Source: Rosettibacter firmus
Lineage (GTDB): Bacteria > Bacteroidota > Ignavibacteria > Ignavibacteriales > Melioribacteraceae
Reading direction: 5' to 3'
Length of the DNA stretch: 64,000 bases
Assembly: GCF_036860695.1 (NCBI RefSeq)
Contig: NZ_JAYKGJ010000001.1
Location: forward strand, 248,001-312,000
Under the pieces are notes generated by a model. The model ran no database searches. It saw only the letters and a list, made by a program, of their open reading frames with translations, and was not told the origin of the DNA. Positions 1-8,719 of the stretch are shown here, piece after piece (positions within the stretch are counted from its first letter, which is position 1; the number at the start of each line of letters is the position of its first letter). The position numbers and the translations under genes were made by a program.

Positions 1-1283
1 AGGTAACCAAGTATTATATCATCGTGATGAGGACCTGTATGTAATATAACCTGATTGACTGGAGTTTCCATCCCTTTGTTCAATCTATCTATAATTGTTT
101 TATGTATTTTTTCATTAATCTCTTTTATTGATTTTCCTGATTTCTTCAATACTAACGAAGCTAACTTATCACTCTCATAATCTGTTTTATTTAAAGAAAG
201 AATTGGTTTATTAATTTTTGTTGATAAATCGAGTACTGCTTTTTCAATTAAGAAATCAGAAATTTTATTTTCTTTTTCGATATTAAAATAAATTCGTTCA
301 CTTAGTTTTGAAGCTGAACCATTAGTTAAATAAAAACGAGAATTTTTCAATCTTTGCAAAACTGTGGCTGGATAACGATTTGTAGGAGAATTTTCTATCG
401 ATTCTTTTACAATATTAGCTTTTGATTCTCCAGCTGCAATAATGATAGCGGTTGCATCAGGATTATAAGTTATTGTATCCAAGCCAATTGTTATTACCAA
501 TCTATTTGATGCAATTTCAAAACCACCTAAATCTGTTGATGCAGCTGCCTGTGTTTGATAATTGGTTGTTGTCAATCTTGTAGATGAATAATGATCACTT
601 CCCTGAACATTAAATCCAATGTGACCATCCGGACCAATTCCACCAAGAAAAAATCCAATACCACCCATCTCTCTAATTTTCTTTTCGTATTGAGTACAAA
701 ACTCATCGACAATTTCTATTGCTTCCTTTTGCAGTCTTTCGAGCCTATTGGCTGGTAATTTTGTTCTTAAAGAAAGATCTACTTTATTATCAGGAAAAAT
801 GGTCGAAAGAGGTAAATTTTCTGGAGTAGGAATTTTATTAACATTTATCAATAATGCATTATTAATATCAAAGCCAAATTTTTTTATATAGAATTTTTTG
901 ACATAATAATAAAAGCTATTGTGTTGTGATGAATCAATCGGATAAAATTCATCTATCTGAACAAATTTATATTTTTTTAAATCGGGTTTTCTTTTTGTAT
1001 CTAAATCTACTCTTTTTAATATTTCGATGACTTCGGGTTTATCCCAATTTTTCATTATGTAAGTAAACCAGTAAATAAAATATTCGGGTGTTTTTCCTGT
1101 AGGGAGAGAAACAACACCTTCTGGATTTTGCTGCAACCATTCAATAAAACGAAGTGCAGTTAATTCACCTAATTCTGGAATATTTTCAACCTGTATTACA
1201 GGTATTTTTTCTGTTGGTTTATAAATAAATTTTTTACCAGACTTTTTTAAAAAATAATATTCAACTTTCGAATTTGTTTCCAT
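1..1283 (-). CDS. nagB: Glucosamine-6-phosphate deaminase fused to PIG-L/LmbE-type deacetylase (3' end outside window)
   Basis: The ATG lies at 1283 (complement) and the frame stays open to the left edge, giving about 427 residues without a stop. The N-terminal half is a NagB domain: a phosphate-loop-like SLPTGKTP, an Asp-Glu pair in DEFYPI, and the active-site motif GGIGPDGHIGFN, as in glucosamine-6-phosphate deaminases (GlcN-6-P to fructose-6-P plus ammonia). At the very edge the frame reads HTGPHHDD, the metal-binding signature that opens PIG-L/LmbE N-deacetylases. NagB-LmbE fusions of about 650 residues are known in Bacteroidota, so roughly the last third is missing here. It is the third gene of a minus-strand run after an MFS permease and a ROK kinase, which suggests amino-sugar catabolism; use of the deacetylase half on GlcNAc-6-P is inference. 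Confidence 0.88.
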   Translation of the reverse strand, partial: METNSKVEYYFLKKSGKKFIYKPTEKIPVIQVENIPELGELTALRFIEWLQQNPEGVVSLPTGKTPEYFIYWFTYIMKNWDKPEVIEILKRVDLDTKRKPDLKKYKFVQIDEFYPIDSSQHNSFYYYVKKFYIKKFGFDINNALLINVNKIPTPENLPLSTIFPDNKVDLSLRTKLPANRLERLQKEAIEIVDEFCTQYEKKIREMGGIGFFLGGIGPDGHIGFNVQGSDHYSSTRLTTTNYQTQAAASTDLGGFEIASNRLVITIGLDTITYNPDATAIIIAAGESKANIVKESIENSPTNRYPATVLQRLKNSRFYLTNGSASKLSERIYFNIEKENKISDFLIEKAVLDLSTKINKPILSLNKTDYESDKLASLVLKKSGKSIKEINEKIHKTIIDRLNKGMETPVNQVILHTGPHHDDIILGY

Positions 1284-1298
1284 CTTCCTCCTTTCGTA

Positions 1299-2408
1299 TT
1301 ACTCAATTTTTTTATTTAATTCATTTAAGGCAAAAGAATATGCACCAAGTGCAATAGCTTTACTCGTTCCTATTTGAGTTATTCCTATGCCAATCTTTTT
1401 TGATGGATTATAATTAGCTATTAGATTTGTTCCATAAACAGGTATAGCTCTATACTCATTTACTAAAAATTCTTTTAAATCATTTTCATTTGTTAAATCA
1501 TAAATTTCTGCCATTAATCTTTTTACTTTTTTGCCATCCAGTGATTTAACGTAATCACTTTTCATTTCTTCAATTAAAAATGGCATAAAAAGAGGATATG
1601 CACCTGCAAGTCCTCCACCAATTACTACAAGACAATCAAGCAGTGTAATTGCATTTGCAAGAGCATCGCCAACAACCTGTGCCATAGTTTTATAAGCTTG
1701 AATTGCTGCTTCTTTATTCCCTTGTTTTATACCCATACCTATTTCAAAAATTTCTTTAGGTGTAGGAGCTTCAGAAATATTTATTCCGGTCAATTCACTA
1801 TAAACTCTTCTTACTCCACGTATACTTGCATGTTCTTCAACATATTCATTTGGTGATATTCGATTTCTCATCAACCAGATTTCACCAGCCATAGAGTTAT
1901 CACCAAGATACAATTGACCATTAACTGTTAAACCAAATCCAAAACCAGTTCCTAATGTTACACCAATTAAGTGTTTATATCGTTTTGGATTATTTGCTTC
2001 TTCTAATTTTTTATTTATCCATGGAAGAAATCCCCATAAAGCTTCTCCATAAGAGTATAAATCGCCATCATTATTAATAAAGACAGGTAAATTAAATTTT
2101 TCTTTTAAGAGAGGACCTAAAGCAACTCCGCCTCTATAAGCTGGTAAATTTCCAAGATCTCCAATAATTCCATTAGGATAATCTGCTGGACCAGGGAAAG
2201 CGATACTAATTGCAACCGGTTTTTCTTTTACTTTACTTAAAACAATCTTAAAACCTTCGATAATGTTATTTAATGATTTATCAAGATTATTTGCTTCTGA
2301 GTCGAATCTGATATCTTCTACAATTTGTTCGCCAGATTGGATTGCTGAAAATACAAAATTTGTTCCTCCAGCATCTAATGTCATTACAATTCGTGAATCT
2401 GATTTCAT
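1299..2408 (-). CDS. ROK-family sugar kinase
   Basis: 369 residues. The N-terminus carries the phosphate-binding DAGGTNF motif (residues 12-18), followed by the ROK core segments FPGPADYPNG and NNDGDLYSYGEALWG and the GVTLGTGFGFG glycine loop, so an ATP-dependent hexose or N-acetylhexosamine kinase is the best call. The usual ROK zinc site (CxCGxxGCxE) is not present: the matching stretch reads NEYVEEHASIRGVRRV and has no cysteines. The start is supported by AGAGGAA upstream. It sits 15 bp before the NagB fusion and 19 bp after an MFS transporter gene, so N-acetylglucosamine or glucosamine is the likely substrate by context only; glucokinase activity is the alternative. Confidence 0.85.
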   Translation of the reverse strand: MKSDSRIVMTLDAGGTNFVFSAIQSGEQIVEDIRFDSEANNLDKSLNNIIEGFKIVLSKVKEKPVAISIAFPGPADYPNGIIGDLGNLPAYRGGVALGPLLKEKFNLPVFINNDGDLYSYGEALWGFLPWINKKLEEANNPKRYKHLIGVTLGTGFGFGLTVNGQLYLGDNSMAGEIWLMRNRISPNEYVEEHASIRGVRRVYSELTGINISEAPTPKEIFEIGMGIKQGNKEAAIQAYKTMAQVVGDALANAITLLDCLVVIGGGLAGAYPLFMPFLIEEMKSDYVKSLDGKKVKRLMAEIYDLTNENDLKEFLVNEYRAIPVYGTNLIANYNPSKKIGIGITQIGTSKAIALGAYSFALNELNKKIE

Positions 2409-2427
2409 AATTTAATTCCTCTTAGAA

Positions 2428-3609
2428 TTAAGATTTTTTATAAGAAATTATTGCAGTAAATAATATGTATAATAAACATATTAAAGGCACATTAAAACCA
2501 ATTAATAGACTTTTTGCGTCACTAATTTTACCCATTATCAATGGAACTATTGCTCCACCAGAAATAGCAGAAATCATCAATCCAGAAAGTTCGTTTGACC
2601 TTGCTGGAAATTTTTCGATTACAAGTGAAAATATTAGCGGGAAGATATTTGCGAATCCAAAACCTATCAAAATAATTCCAAAATAAACTAAATATTCTTT
2701 AGCTGTAAATAATGTACATAAACCAATAACTGAAAGTAATGTAGTAATTAAAAAAAATTTTTTTGCATGAACCTTATTCAAAATTTTTGCACCAGAATAT
2801 CTTCCAATTACCAATGGAAGAAAGAATAATGACCAGCTAAGCCATAATGAATAATCTGACTTCCCAAAATATTCTTTTATATAGATTGGAATACCAGAAC
2901 TCATTGAGACTTCTGCCCCCACATATAGAAATATAGAAATTACCATTAAGAGAACATATTTTTCTTTTAATAAACTAAAGCATGAACTGAATGTTGCATG
3001 TTTTTTTTCAAATTTTGTTTCAATATTTAAATGCTGAATTGAAAAGAATGTAAATAAAACTAAGACTGCAAAAACCGGGAATAAAATACTCCAATCTAAA
3101 TTAAAATAAATTGCAGAAATTGGAGGAAGTAAAAATCCTATTGAAGATCCAATTGACTTATAAAACTGTGCTAATGATAAATTTTTTGAATATTTCCCTT
3201 CCGGTGAAACATCATATACAACTGGATTACCAACTACTTGAAGAATAGTTGCCCCTGCACACAAAGAAAGAATTGTAATTAATAATAAGTAAAAGTTAAG
3301 AGAATTGTTATTTGTGAATGAAATATTATTACCATGCAATCCACTTGCTATTGCAATAAATAAACCTGTTAATGCTGTCATTAAACCAATTTTTAATACA
3401 AATTTTTTACCAACTCTATCCTGAATTATTCCTACAGGAATTGAAAGTAAACCAAACATAATAAAACCTGTAAAGGGAATTAACTGAGCCATAGTATAAG
3501 ATAATGTAAACGATTCTTTAGCTAAACCAACCAATGGTCCTACTACATCACCAAAACCCATGCATAAAAAAATTAAATAGATTGGAAAGATTCTTGTTTT
3601 CATGAGCAT
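2428..3609 (-). CDS. MFS sugar permease (FHS/NagP-like)
   Basis: 393 residues with about twelve hydrophobic segments typical of the major facilitator superfamily. The first half holds the MFS cytoplasmic loop pattern (GIIQDRVGKK) after the second helix, and the N-terminal GFGDVVGPLVG resembles the fucose/glucose/GlcNAc permeases (FHS family). It is the first gene of a three-gene minus-strand group with the ROK kinase and NagB fusion, so inward transport of an amino sugar is plausible. The ORF could start at either of two Met codons (3609 or 3603); neither has a clear Shine-Dalgarno. Substrate is inferred from neighbours. Confidence 0.8.
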   Translation of the reverse strand: MLMKTRIFPIYLIFLCMGFGDVVGPLVGLAKESFTLSYTMAQLIPFTGFIMFGLLSIPVGIIQDRVGKKFVLKIGLMTALTGLFIAIASGLHGNNISFTNNNSLNFYLLLITILSLCAGATILQVVGNPVVYDVSPEGKYSKNLSLAQFYKSIGSSIGFLLPPISAIYFNLDWSILFPVFAVLVLFTFFSIQHLNIETKFEKKHATFSSCFSLLKEKYVLLMVISIFLYVGAEVSMSSGIPIYIKEYFGKSDYSLWLSWSLFFLPLVIGRYSGAKILNKVHAKKFFLITTLLSVIGLCTLFTAKEYLVYFGIILIGFGFANIFPLIFSLVIEKFPARSNELSGLMISAISGGAIVPLIMGKISDAKSLLIGFNVPLICLLYILFTAIISYKKS

Positions 3610-3659
3610 AATATTATTTGTGAATTGAAAAGTTAAGTGAATGTAAATTTGTAAGAACT

Positions 3660-3703
3660 TAATTTTGAGAAAAATAATCAGCCGGTTTTGAAACCGGCTG
3701 ATT
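3660..3703 (-). terminator. Intrinsic terminator after the beta-helix gene
   Basis: A perfect 13-bp inverted repeat (AATCAGCCGGTTT and its complement, arms 3676-3688 and 3691-3703) is followed on the minus strand by ATTTTTCTC. It lies 16 bp past the stop of the T9SS beta-helix gene and before the MFS gene, so it separates the glycan locus from the amino-sugar module. Confidence 0.85.
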
Positions 3704-3718
3704 TAATAATAGGGGGAA

Positions 3719-5494
3719 TTATTTCATCAATACAACTTTTCTAAATGCTTTGAAAGAATCGGATTCAAAACCAATTAAATAAACGCCACTGGAAACCTGT
3801 CTACCTAAATCATCTCTTCCATCCCAGGAAGCTGCATATTTACCTGGCATCATTTCTTGATTGATTAATGTTCTTACTTTTTGTCCAAGAATATTATAAA
3901 TGGTTAATCTTACTTTAGCCTGTTTTGCAATGCTGAAATTAATTTTAGTTTCAGGGTTAAATGGATTTGGATAAGCATCAGAAATTGAAAAATCTGTAGG
4001 AATTGTATGGTCAATTTCTTTGATACCAGTTAACCAGAGTTGTTTCTTTTCAGGGAACCAGTTTAAATCACCAACTGGATATCCATCTGTACCAAAAGTC
4101 ATAAGAGCTGAATTTGAATAAACTAATTTTTCTGGAATAGGCCATTTTGGCGGGAAGTTTAATTCATAATGCCATGGATTATCAAGTTTTCTGGACGCAA
4201 TTTTTCTTACATAATCAATTAATTGATCTAAATGACCTAATACACCTGCATCAGTGAAGTTTGGATTAGCATCAATATTATTAGTGCAAGCAATATTAGG
4301 TGAATAATCCCACGATTTAGGATTGGTAAGAGAATCCAATGCATCCTTTCCATAATCATTGATCCATCTAGCTAAAGTAATTTTACGCACAAATAATCTT
4401 TTTCCACCTGATGGTATTTCAACGCTATCAGCAATTTTAACTGTGTCGTTCCAGTCATTATAAAATTTTACAAGTTTTTCCGGGAAATGATATACATTAT
4501 TGACTGTAATATGAACTCTTTTACTTGGTACAAAAAACGAAGAATCGATACCTTTAGCAGGCTCGACAAATGCTTCTGGACCAACTACACTTCTACCTTG
4601 ATAAGTTCCAGTTCTTCTAATCTGGTATATACTTGAAGAAACTGTATCTGGCCAGTTAAAGAACCAACCACCCATAATTTGTTCAGGATCACCACCCCAT
4701 GCATGCATAGCATACATCAAATTATTTCTCATGTATAAATTTGAAGCCTGTCGGGTTAAAAATGGATTAACAGCACCATAAACCATGGTATTATGTTCAA
4801 AAAGTGAATAAGGATCATACCCACGAATAGAGAAAATATATGAATTACATGCAAAGAATGTGTTGTTTATAAACTTAATTGTATCAGGTTGATCAAGACC
4901 TCCGGAAAGGAATGGTTGACCACCAAAGTAAGCAGTGGAATGTAACATATTTCTAAAATGACAATCCTGTACATCTAATTTTACAAAATCAGCTCCATCA
5001 ACACGAATACCAGCTTCTGTGAAACCATCAAATACAACTCTTCTTAATTTTAGAGAAATATTATCTGCACCAATATGAATTCCTCTACTCCAACCAAGAG
5101 TTTTACCATCTGCACGCATAGAAAGTAAATATAAATCATTTAATTCAACTTTAATACCCTGCTTAATTAGTTTAAAGAACCATTCTTCAGAAGAACCATC
5201 TGCACGAATTGCAGGAGCTAATACAGGAGGACGTTTTGTAGGATCCCCTTTAGCAATAAAAGTACATGGGTGATTAATTTCAAAAGCTTTTTCAATATAG
5301 TAAATTGCACCCCGATCTAAAACATAGACACGATGTGCACTAACTGCTGTGTCCGCGTTTATTATATCACTAATTTGTAATGACTGAGCACCAGGGATAT
5401 AAACTGTATCTGTGGTTGATTGAGCAAATAGATTATTAATTAGTGGTGTTACAATTAATAGTAACAAATAGAGGTAGAATTTTTTCACCTTCAT
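3719..5494 (-). CDS. Secreted right-handed beta-helix protein with T9SS sorting domain
   Basis: 591 residues. A signal peptide (MKVKKFYLYLLLLIV..., cleavage near residue 25) is followed by a region with the repeated short-strand, Asn-rich character of right-handed parallel beta-helices (for example IGADNISLKLRRVVFDGF and FINNTFFACNSYIFSI), as in pectate-lyase-fold proteins. The last ~85 residues are a type IX secretion C-terminal sorting domain: YPNPFNPETKINFSI, VRLTIYNILGQKVRTL and a final FRKVVLMK. The start has an AAGGAG site. It follows the TonB-receptor gene by 92 bp on the same strand. It is probably surface-anchored or released and binds or cleaves a polysaccharide; no lyase catalytic residues could be assigned, so enzymatic activity is unproven. 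Confidence 0.85.
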   Translation of the reverse strand: MKVKKFYLYLLLLIVTPLINNLFAQSTTDTVYIPGAQSLQISDIINADTAVSAHRVYVLDRGAIYYIEKAFEINHPCTFIAKGDPTKRPPVLAPAIRADGSSEEWFFKLIKQGIKVELNDLYLLSMRADGKTLGWSRGIHIGADNISLKLRRVVFDGFTEAGIRVDGADFVKLDVQDCHFRNMLHSTAYFGGQPFLSGGLDQPDTIKFINNTFFACNSYIFSIRGYDPYSLFEHNTMVYGAVNPFLTRQASNLYMRNNLMYAMHAWGGDPEQIMGGWFFNWPDTVSSSIYQIRRTGTYQGRSVVGPEAFVEPAKGIDSSFFVPSKRVHITVNNVYHFPEKLVKFYNDWNDTVKIADSVEIPSGGKRLFVRKITLARWINDYGKDALDSLTNPKSWDYSPNIACTNNIDANPNFTDAGVLGHLDQLIDYVRKIASRKLDNPWHYELNFPPKWPIPEKLVYSNSALMTFGTDGYPVGDLNWFPEKKQLWLTGIKEIDHTIPTDFSISDAYPNPFNPETKINFSIAKQAKVRLTIYNILGQKVRTLINQEMMPGKYAASWDGRDDLGRQVSSGVYLIGFESDSFKAFRKVVLMK

Positions 5495-5550
5495 AACATA
5501 ACTCCTTATAATGTTATTAAATTATAGCCTTACCAGGCAGTTATTTATAA

Positions 5551-5571
5551 GAAAAAGCATTAAATGATGCT
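5551..5571 (-). terminator. Weak hairpin with T-tract between receptor and beta-helix genes
   Basis: On the minus strand AGCAT-CATTTA-ATGCT is followed at once by TTTTC. A 5-bp stem is weak, so partial attenuation between the TonB receptor and the beta-helix gene is more likely than full termination. Confidence 0.3.
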
Positions 5572-5586
5572 CCTTATTTTTTCATA

Positions 5587-8553
5587 TTATAATTTCAAAC
5601 GTACTCCAAGCTCTGCAGTCATACCATAATGTTGTCTAAGAGTAACAAATCCCGTTTTTTGATTAATGTCCACATCGTCTTCACTTGTAAAATTATTCAG
5701 GTTAAAGTATGCTTGAATTCCATACCAAGGGAGTTCCTGTTTTACAGAAAGATCAAATCTTATATATTTATCTGAGTGAACTCTATTTTGTAGCCAGAAA
5801 TCTGGTTTCTTAAAAATATTATCCTGATAAAGCATTGATATTCTTAAAGAGAATCCTTTATAATCATAACCCAATGCTATATTAAGAATATCATTTGGTT
5901 GATTTAATAATCTTGTTGTATAGAAAGTATCTATTGAAACTGTTTTTTGAATATATGTTTCGGGATCGAGATAAGTATATAAATATGATTTTGGGTAATC
6001 TGCTTCTGAGAATATATGAGTATAGTTTACATTAAGAACCAAACCTGATAATGGACCTGGTAAATACCAGAAATGTGTTTGCCATTCTGTTTCCATTCCA
6101 ATTACATCAATAGGAATGGAGTTATTATCATAAGTATATAATGTAAATTTCTCTTTCCTATTCTTTAATTTTTCTTCGAGTTCAGGATATTTACTGAAGT
6201 TCTGTGGATAAGTTTTAACTGGAAAGATTAAATTTTCGATACGTTTTTTAAAACCACCTATACTTAATAAACCTATACTATTTGTATAAACTGCTAAAAC
6301 CACATCCAGGTTTTCTGACGTTGCAGGTTTTAATCTATAATTGTTATAAAGAATAAAGTTTGTACCAATGAAATATCTTGGAATAATTGTATTATAATCA
6401 GGATAATTCAAAGTATTTGTATAAGCTACTTGCAGTTGTAACCAATCAAGAGGTTTAAATCGGAAATGAAACATAGGTAACCAGTAACCATGAGATTGTT
6501 CTTCTTCTGCATGAGTATATTGAATACCACCTGGAATTTGTTCACCTCTAATACCTTTATACTTGGTAGTCAAATTTTGATATCTAACACCAGGAATAAT
6601 AGAAAACATTTGACCAATATTTAATGTTGCCATTACATATGCAGCACTTTTTACTTCGTGACCTGAATAATCATATAAAGTTGATTGCAACTCTCTTGGT
6701 TTATATCCACCACCACCTGCCCCTACACCATAATTTTTTTTAGCCACTTCAATTACATCCAGCATCAAATTAACATTAAAAGGTGGGCCTAATGTATAAT
6801 CTCCATTTAAGAATTTTCCATAGCTATAACTTGAATCAATAAAATCTGCAAATGTTATGCTTGTTCCAAATTGTGGATATGCACGCATTATTGCAGCAGA
6901 AACCTGAGCACCATCATCATAAAATACAGAACCACTATTTTCATTATAATCATAAGTACGTTTTCTATACTGATAAGCTCCACCAAATTTTATTTTGCTT
7001 GTAAGTAACTCACTAATTGTAATATCTCTACTAATATCTATAGCACTATTATAGGTTCTATCTTTCGTATTATTTGAAACATTGTATATATCGAAAAATA
7101 CTGCATTATCAGGGTCGTGAATTACATGTTTTACTATTTCATTAGGTGGTGCATATCTGAGCAGAGTAAACTTATTTGCAAAGCCAGCTGCATTCTGCCA
7201 GAAATTAAATCTTACATCTTCAGGATACTTACTTCCTGAAAATGAGTGAGACAATTTTGCATCGATAGTAAAACCAGCTAAATTATGTTTTATACTTAAG
7301 AGATTACTATAAACATCAAGTATATTTTTTGAGTTAGTTGCAGAATAAAATAAATCATCATCAAGTAAAGAATAAGATTCATTTCTTGAAATTGTTCTTG
7401 TATCACTTCTACTAAAGAAATTCATGAAACCTATACTTCCATTTTCATATTGATAATCCAGAACAAGAGTAGCACCATATCTCTGACGATCTCTTAAAAC
7501 ATCAGTTAAACTCATTGATTGAAATTCAGGATTGCCTACATCTGTGATAAATAATTTACCTGCAAAGTTGTAATTAGAATTAAGTTCGTTAGCACTCAAG
7601 TTTCTCTTTTCAGCACTACCCTGCAAGAATATACCAAAGCTATTATTCCAGAATCTCTGTTCGTATGAGGCTACAAATTTGTAATCTTTATAAGTGTCTT
7701 TTAAATTATTATAACCACCCTGAGAAAAGATTTCAAAACTTGGTTTGCCAAATTGAGTTTTAATTGCTTTTCTCATAGTAAAGTTTATTACACCACCAAG
7801 TAAAGTAGCATCCATATCTGGTGTAATAGCTTTTACTACTTCAATTCCACCTAGCATATTCGATGATATCATACTTAAATCTGTAGCTCTATCTTCAGAA
7901 AATGATAACTCGTCATTAGCTCTGTATTCAGATTTATGTTCATTTGGATCACTTGAAGTTACATTTGAAGGAAGTTCAACACCATCAATTGTTACACGAT
8001 TATATTGTGGAGACAAACCACGAACAACAACTTTAGCTCCTTCTCCGCCTGTCCTTATAATAGAAATACCAGGCAGTCTTGCTACAGATTCTGCTGCGTT
8101 TGCATCTGGTAATTCTCTAATTCTAGCAAATGAAACAACATTTTTAATAGCTATTGAGGTTAATTGTTCATTAATTGCTTTTGCTTGCCCTTCTGCTTGA
8201 GCAGTAATAACTACTGTATCACCATAAACAGTTTCTGGACTCAGGTAAAAATCATGAACTGTAGTTTTTCCAGCCTGTACATCTATAGTTACATCTGAAT
8301 TTTTATAACCAAGAAATGAGGCTCTCAATTTATACCTGCCAGCAGGAACATATTTAATTACATAATTGCCATCCATATCACTTGCGCTTCCCAGACTTGT
8401 CCCAACTATAATCACGTTTGTAAATGGGAGAGGTTCTTTTGTTTGAATATCCCGTACTTTTCCTTTAATAGTTCCACTTTGTGCAATGATTGTACTTTGG
8501 GAGAGAATTATAAAAATCAGAAGAGCCTCAATAATTTTTAACTTCTTATTCAT
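5587..8553 (-). CDS. TonB-dependent outer-membrane receptor with carboxypeptidase-like regulatory domain
   Basis: 988 residues: signal peptide (to about residue 24), a CarboxypepD_reg-like domain opening GTIKGKVRDIQTKEPLPFTN (about 28-105), a TonB plug (about 125-260) with ELPDANAAESVARLPGISI and VVRGLSPQYNRVTIDGVELP, then a long 22-strand-type barrel ending in an aromatic-rich C-terminus. The plug wording, including DMDATLLGGVINFTMRK, resembles the TonB-Xanth-Caul class used for oligosaccharide import in Xanthomonas and Caulobacter rather than classic SusC. No SusD-like gene is adjacent. It should import the oligosaccharides handled by the neighbouring glycoside hydrolases and phosphorylases. 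The start has GAGGT seven bases upstream. Confidence 0.9.
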   Translation of the reverse strand: MNKKLKIIEALLIFIILSQSTIIAQSGTIKGKVRDIQTKEPLPFTNVIIVGTSLGSASDMDGNYVIKYVPAGRYKLRASFLGYKNSDVTIDVQAGKTTVHDFYLSPETVYGDTVVITAQAEGQAKAINEQLTSIAIKNVVSFARIRELPDANAAESVARLPGISIIRTGGEGAKVVVRGLSPQYNRVTIDGVELPSNVTSSDPNEHKSEYRANDELSFSEDRATDLSMISSNMLGGIEVVKAITPDMDATLLGGVINFTMRKAIKTQFGKPSFEIFSQGGYNNLKDTYKDYKFVASYEQRFWNNSFGIFLQGSAEKRNLSANELNSNYNFAGKLFITDVGNPEFQSMSLTDVLRDRQRYGATLVLDYQYENGSIGFMNFFSRSDTRTISRNESYSLLDDDLFYSATNSKNILDVYSNLLSIKHNLAGFTIDAKLSHSFSGSKYPEDVRFNFWQNAAGFANKFTLLRYAPPNEIVKHVIHDPDNAVFFDIYNVSNNTKDRTYNSAIDISRDITISELLTSKIKFGGAYQYRKRTYDYNENSGSVFYDDGAQVSAAIMRAYPQFGTSITFADFIDSSYSYGKFLNGDYTLGPPFNVNLMLDVIEVAKKNYGVGAGGGGYKPRELQSTLYDYSGHEVKSAAYVMATLNIGQMFSIIPGVRYQNLTTKYKGIRGEQIPGGIQYTHAEEEQSHGYWLPMFHFRFKPLDWLQLQVAYTNTLNYPDYNTIIPRYFIGTNFILYNNYRLKPATSENLDVVLAVYTNSIGLLSIGGFKKRIENLIFPVKTYPQNFSKYPELEEKLKNRKEKFTLYTYDNNSIPIDVIGMETEWQTHFWYLPGPLSGLVLNVNYTHIFSEADYPKSYLYTYLDPETYIQKTVSIDTFYTTRLLNQPNDILNIALGYDYKGFSLRISMLYQDNIFKKPDFWLQNRVHSDKYIRFDLSVKQELPWYGIQAYFNLNNFTSEDDVDINQKTGFVTLRQHYGMTAELGVRLKL

Positions 8554-8605
8554 ATAAACCTCAATAAAGATTTATAAAAAATTGTTGTTTCGTTTTTTTG
8601 TAATA

Positions 8606-8634
8606 AAAATAAACTTATGTAAAATAAAAAGCAA
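8606..8634 (-). promoter_or_regulatory. Candidate promoter for the TonB receptor
   Basis: On the minus strand TTGCTT (8629-8634) and TATTTT (8606-8611) are separated by 17 bp, with the predicted start about 45 bp before the receptor ATG. The region is very AT-rich, so chance matches are easy. Nothing else is seen in the 165-bp gap at 8554-8719. Confidence 0.35.
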
Positions 8635-8719
8635 TACCTTTTATAAAACATTCATATAATCACAAATTACAGTGTTTTTTGACATAATAAATTTTATTAT
8701 AGAAAAAACTAGGTGGTTT

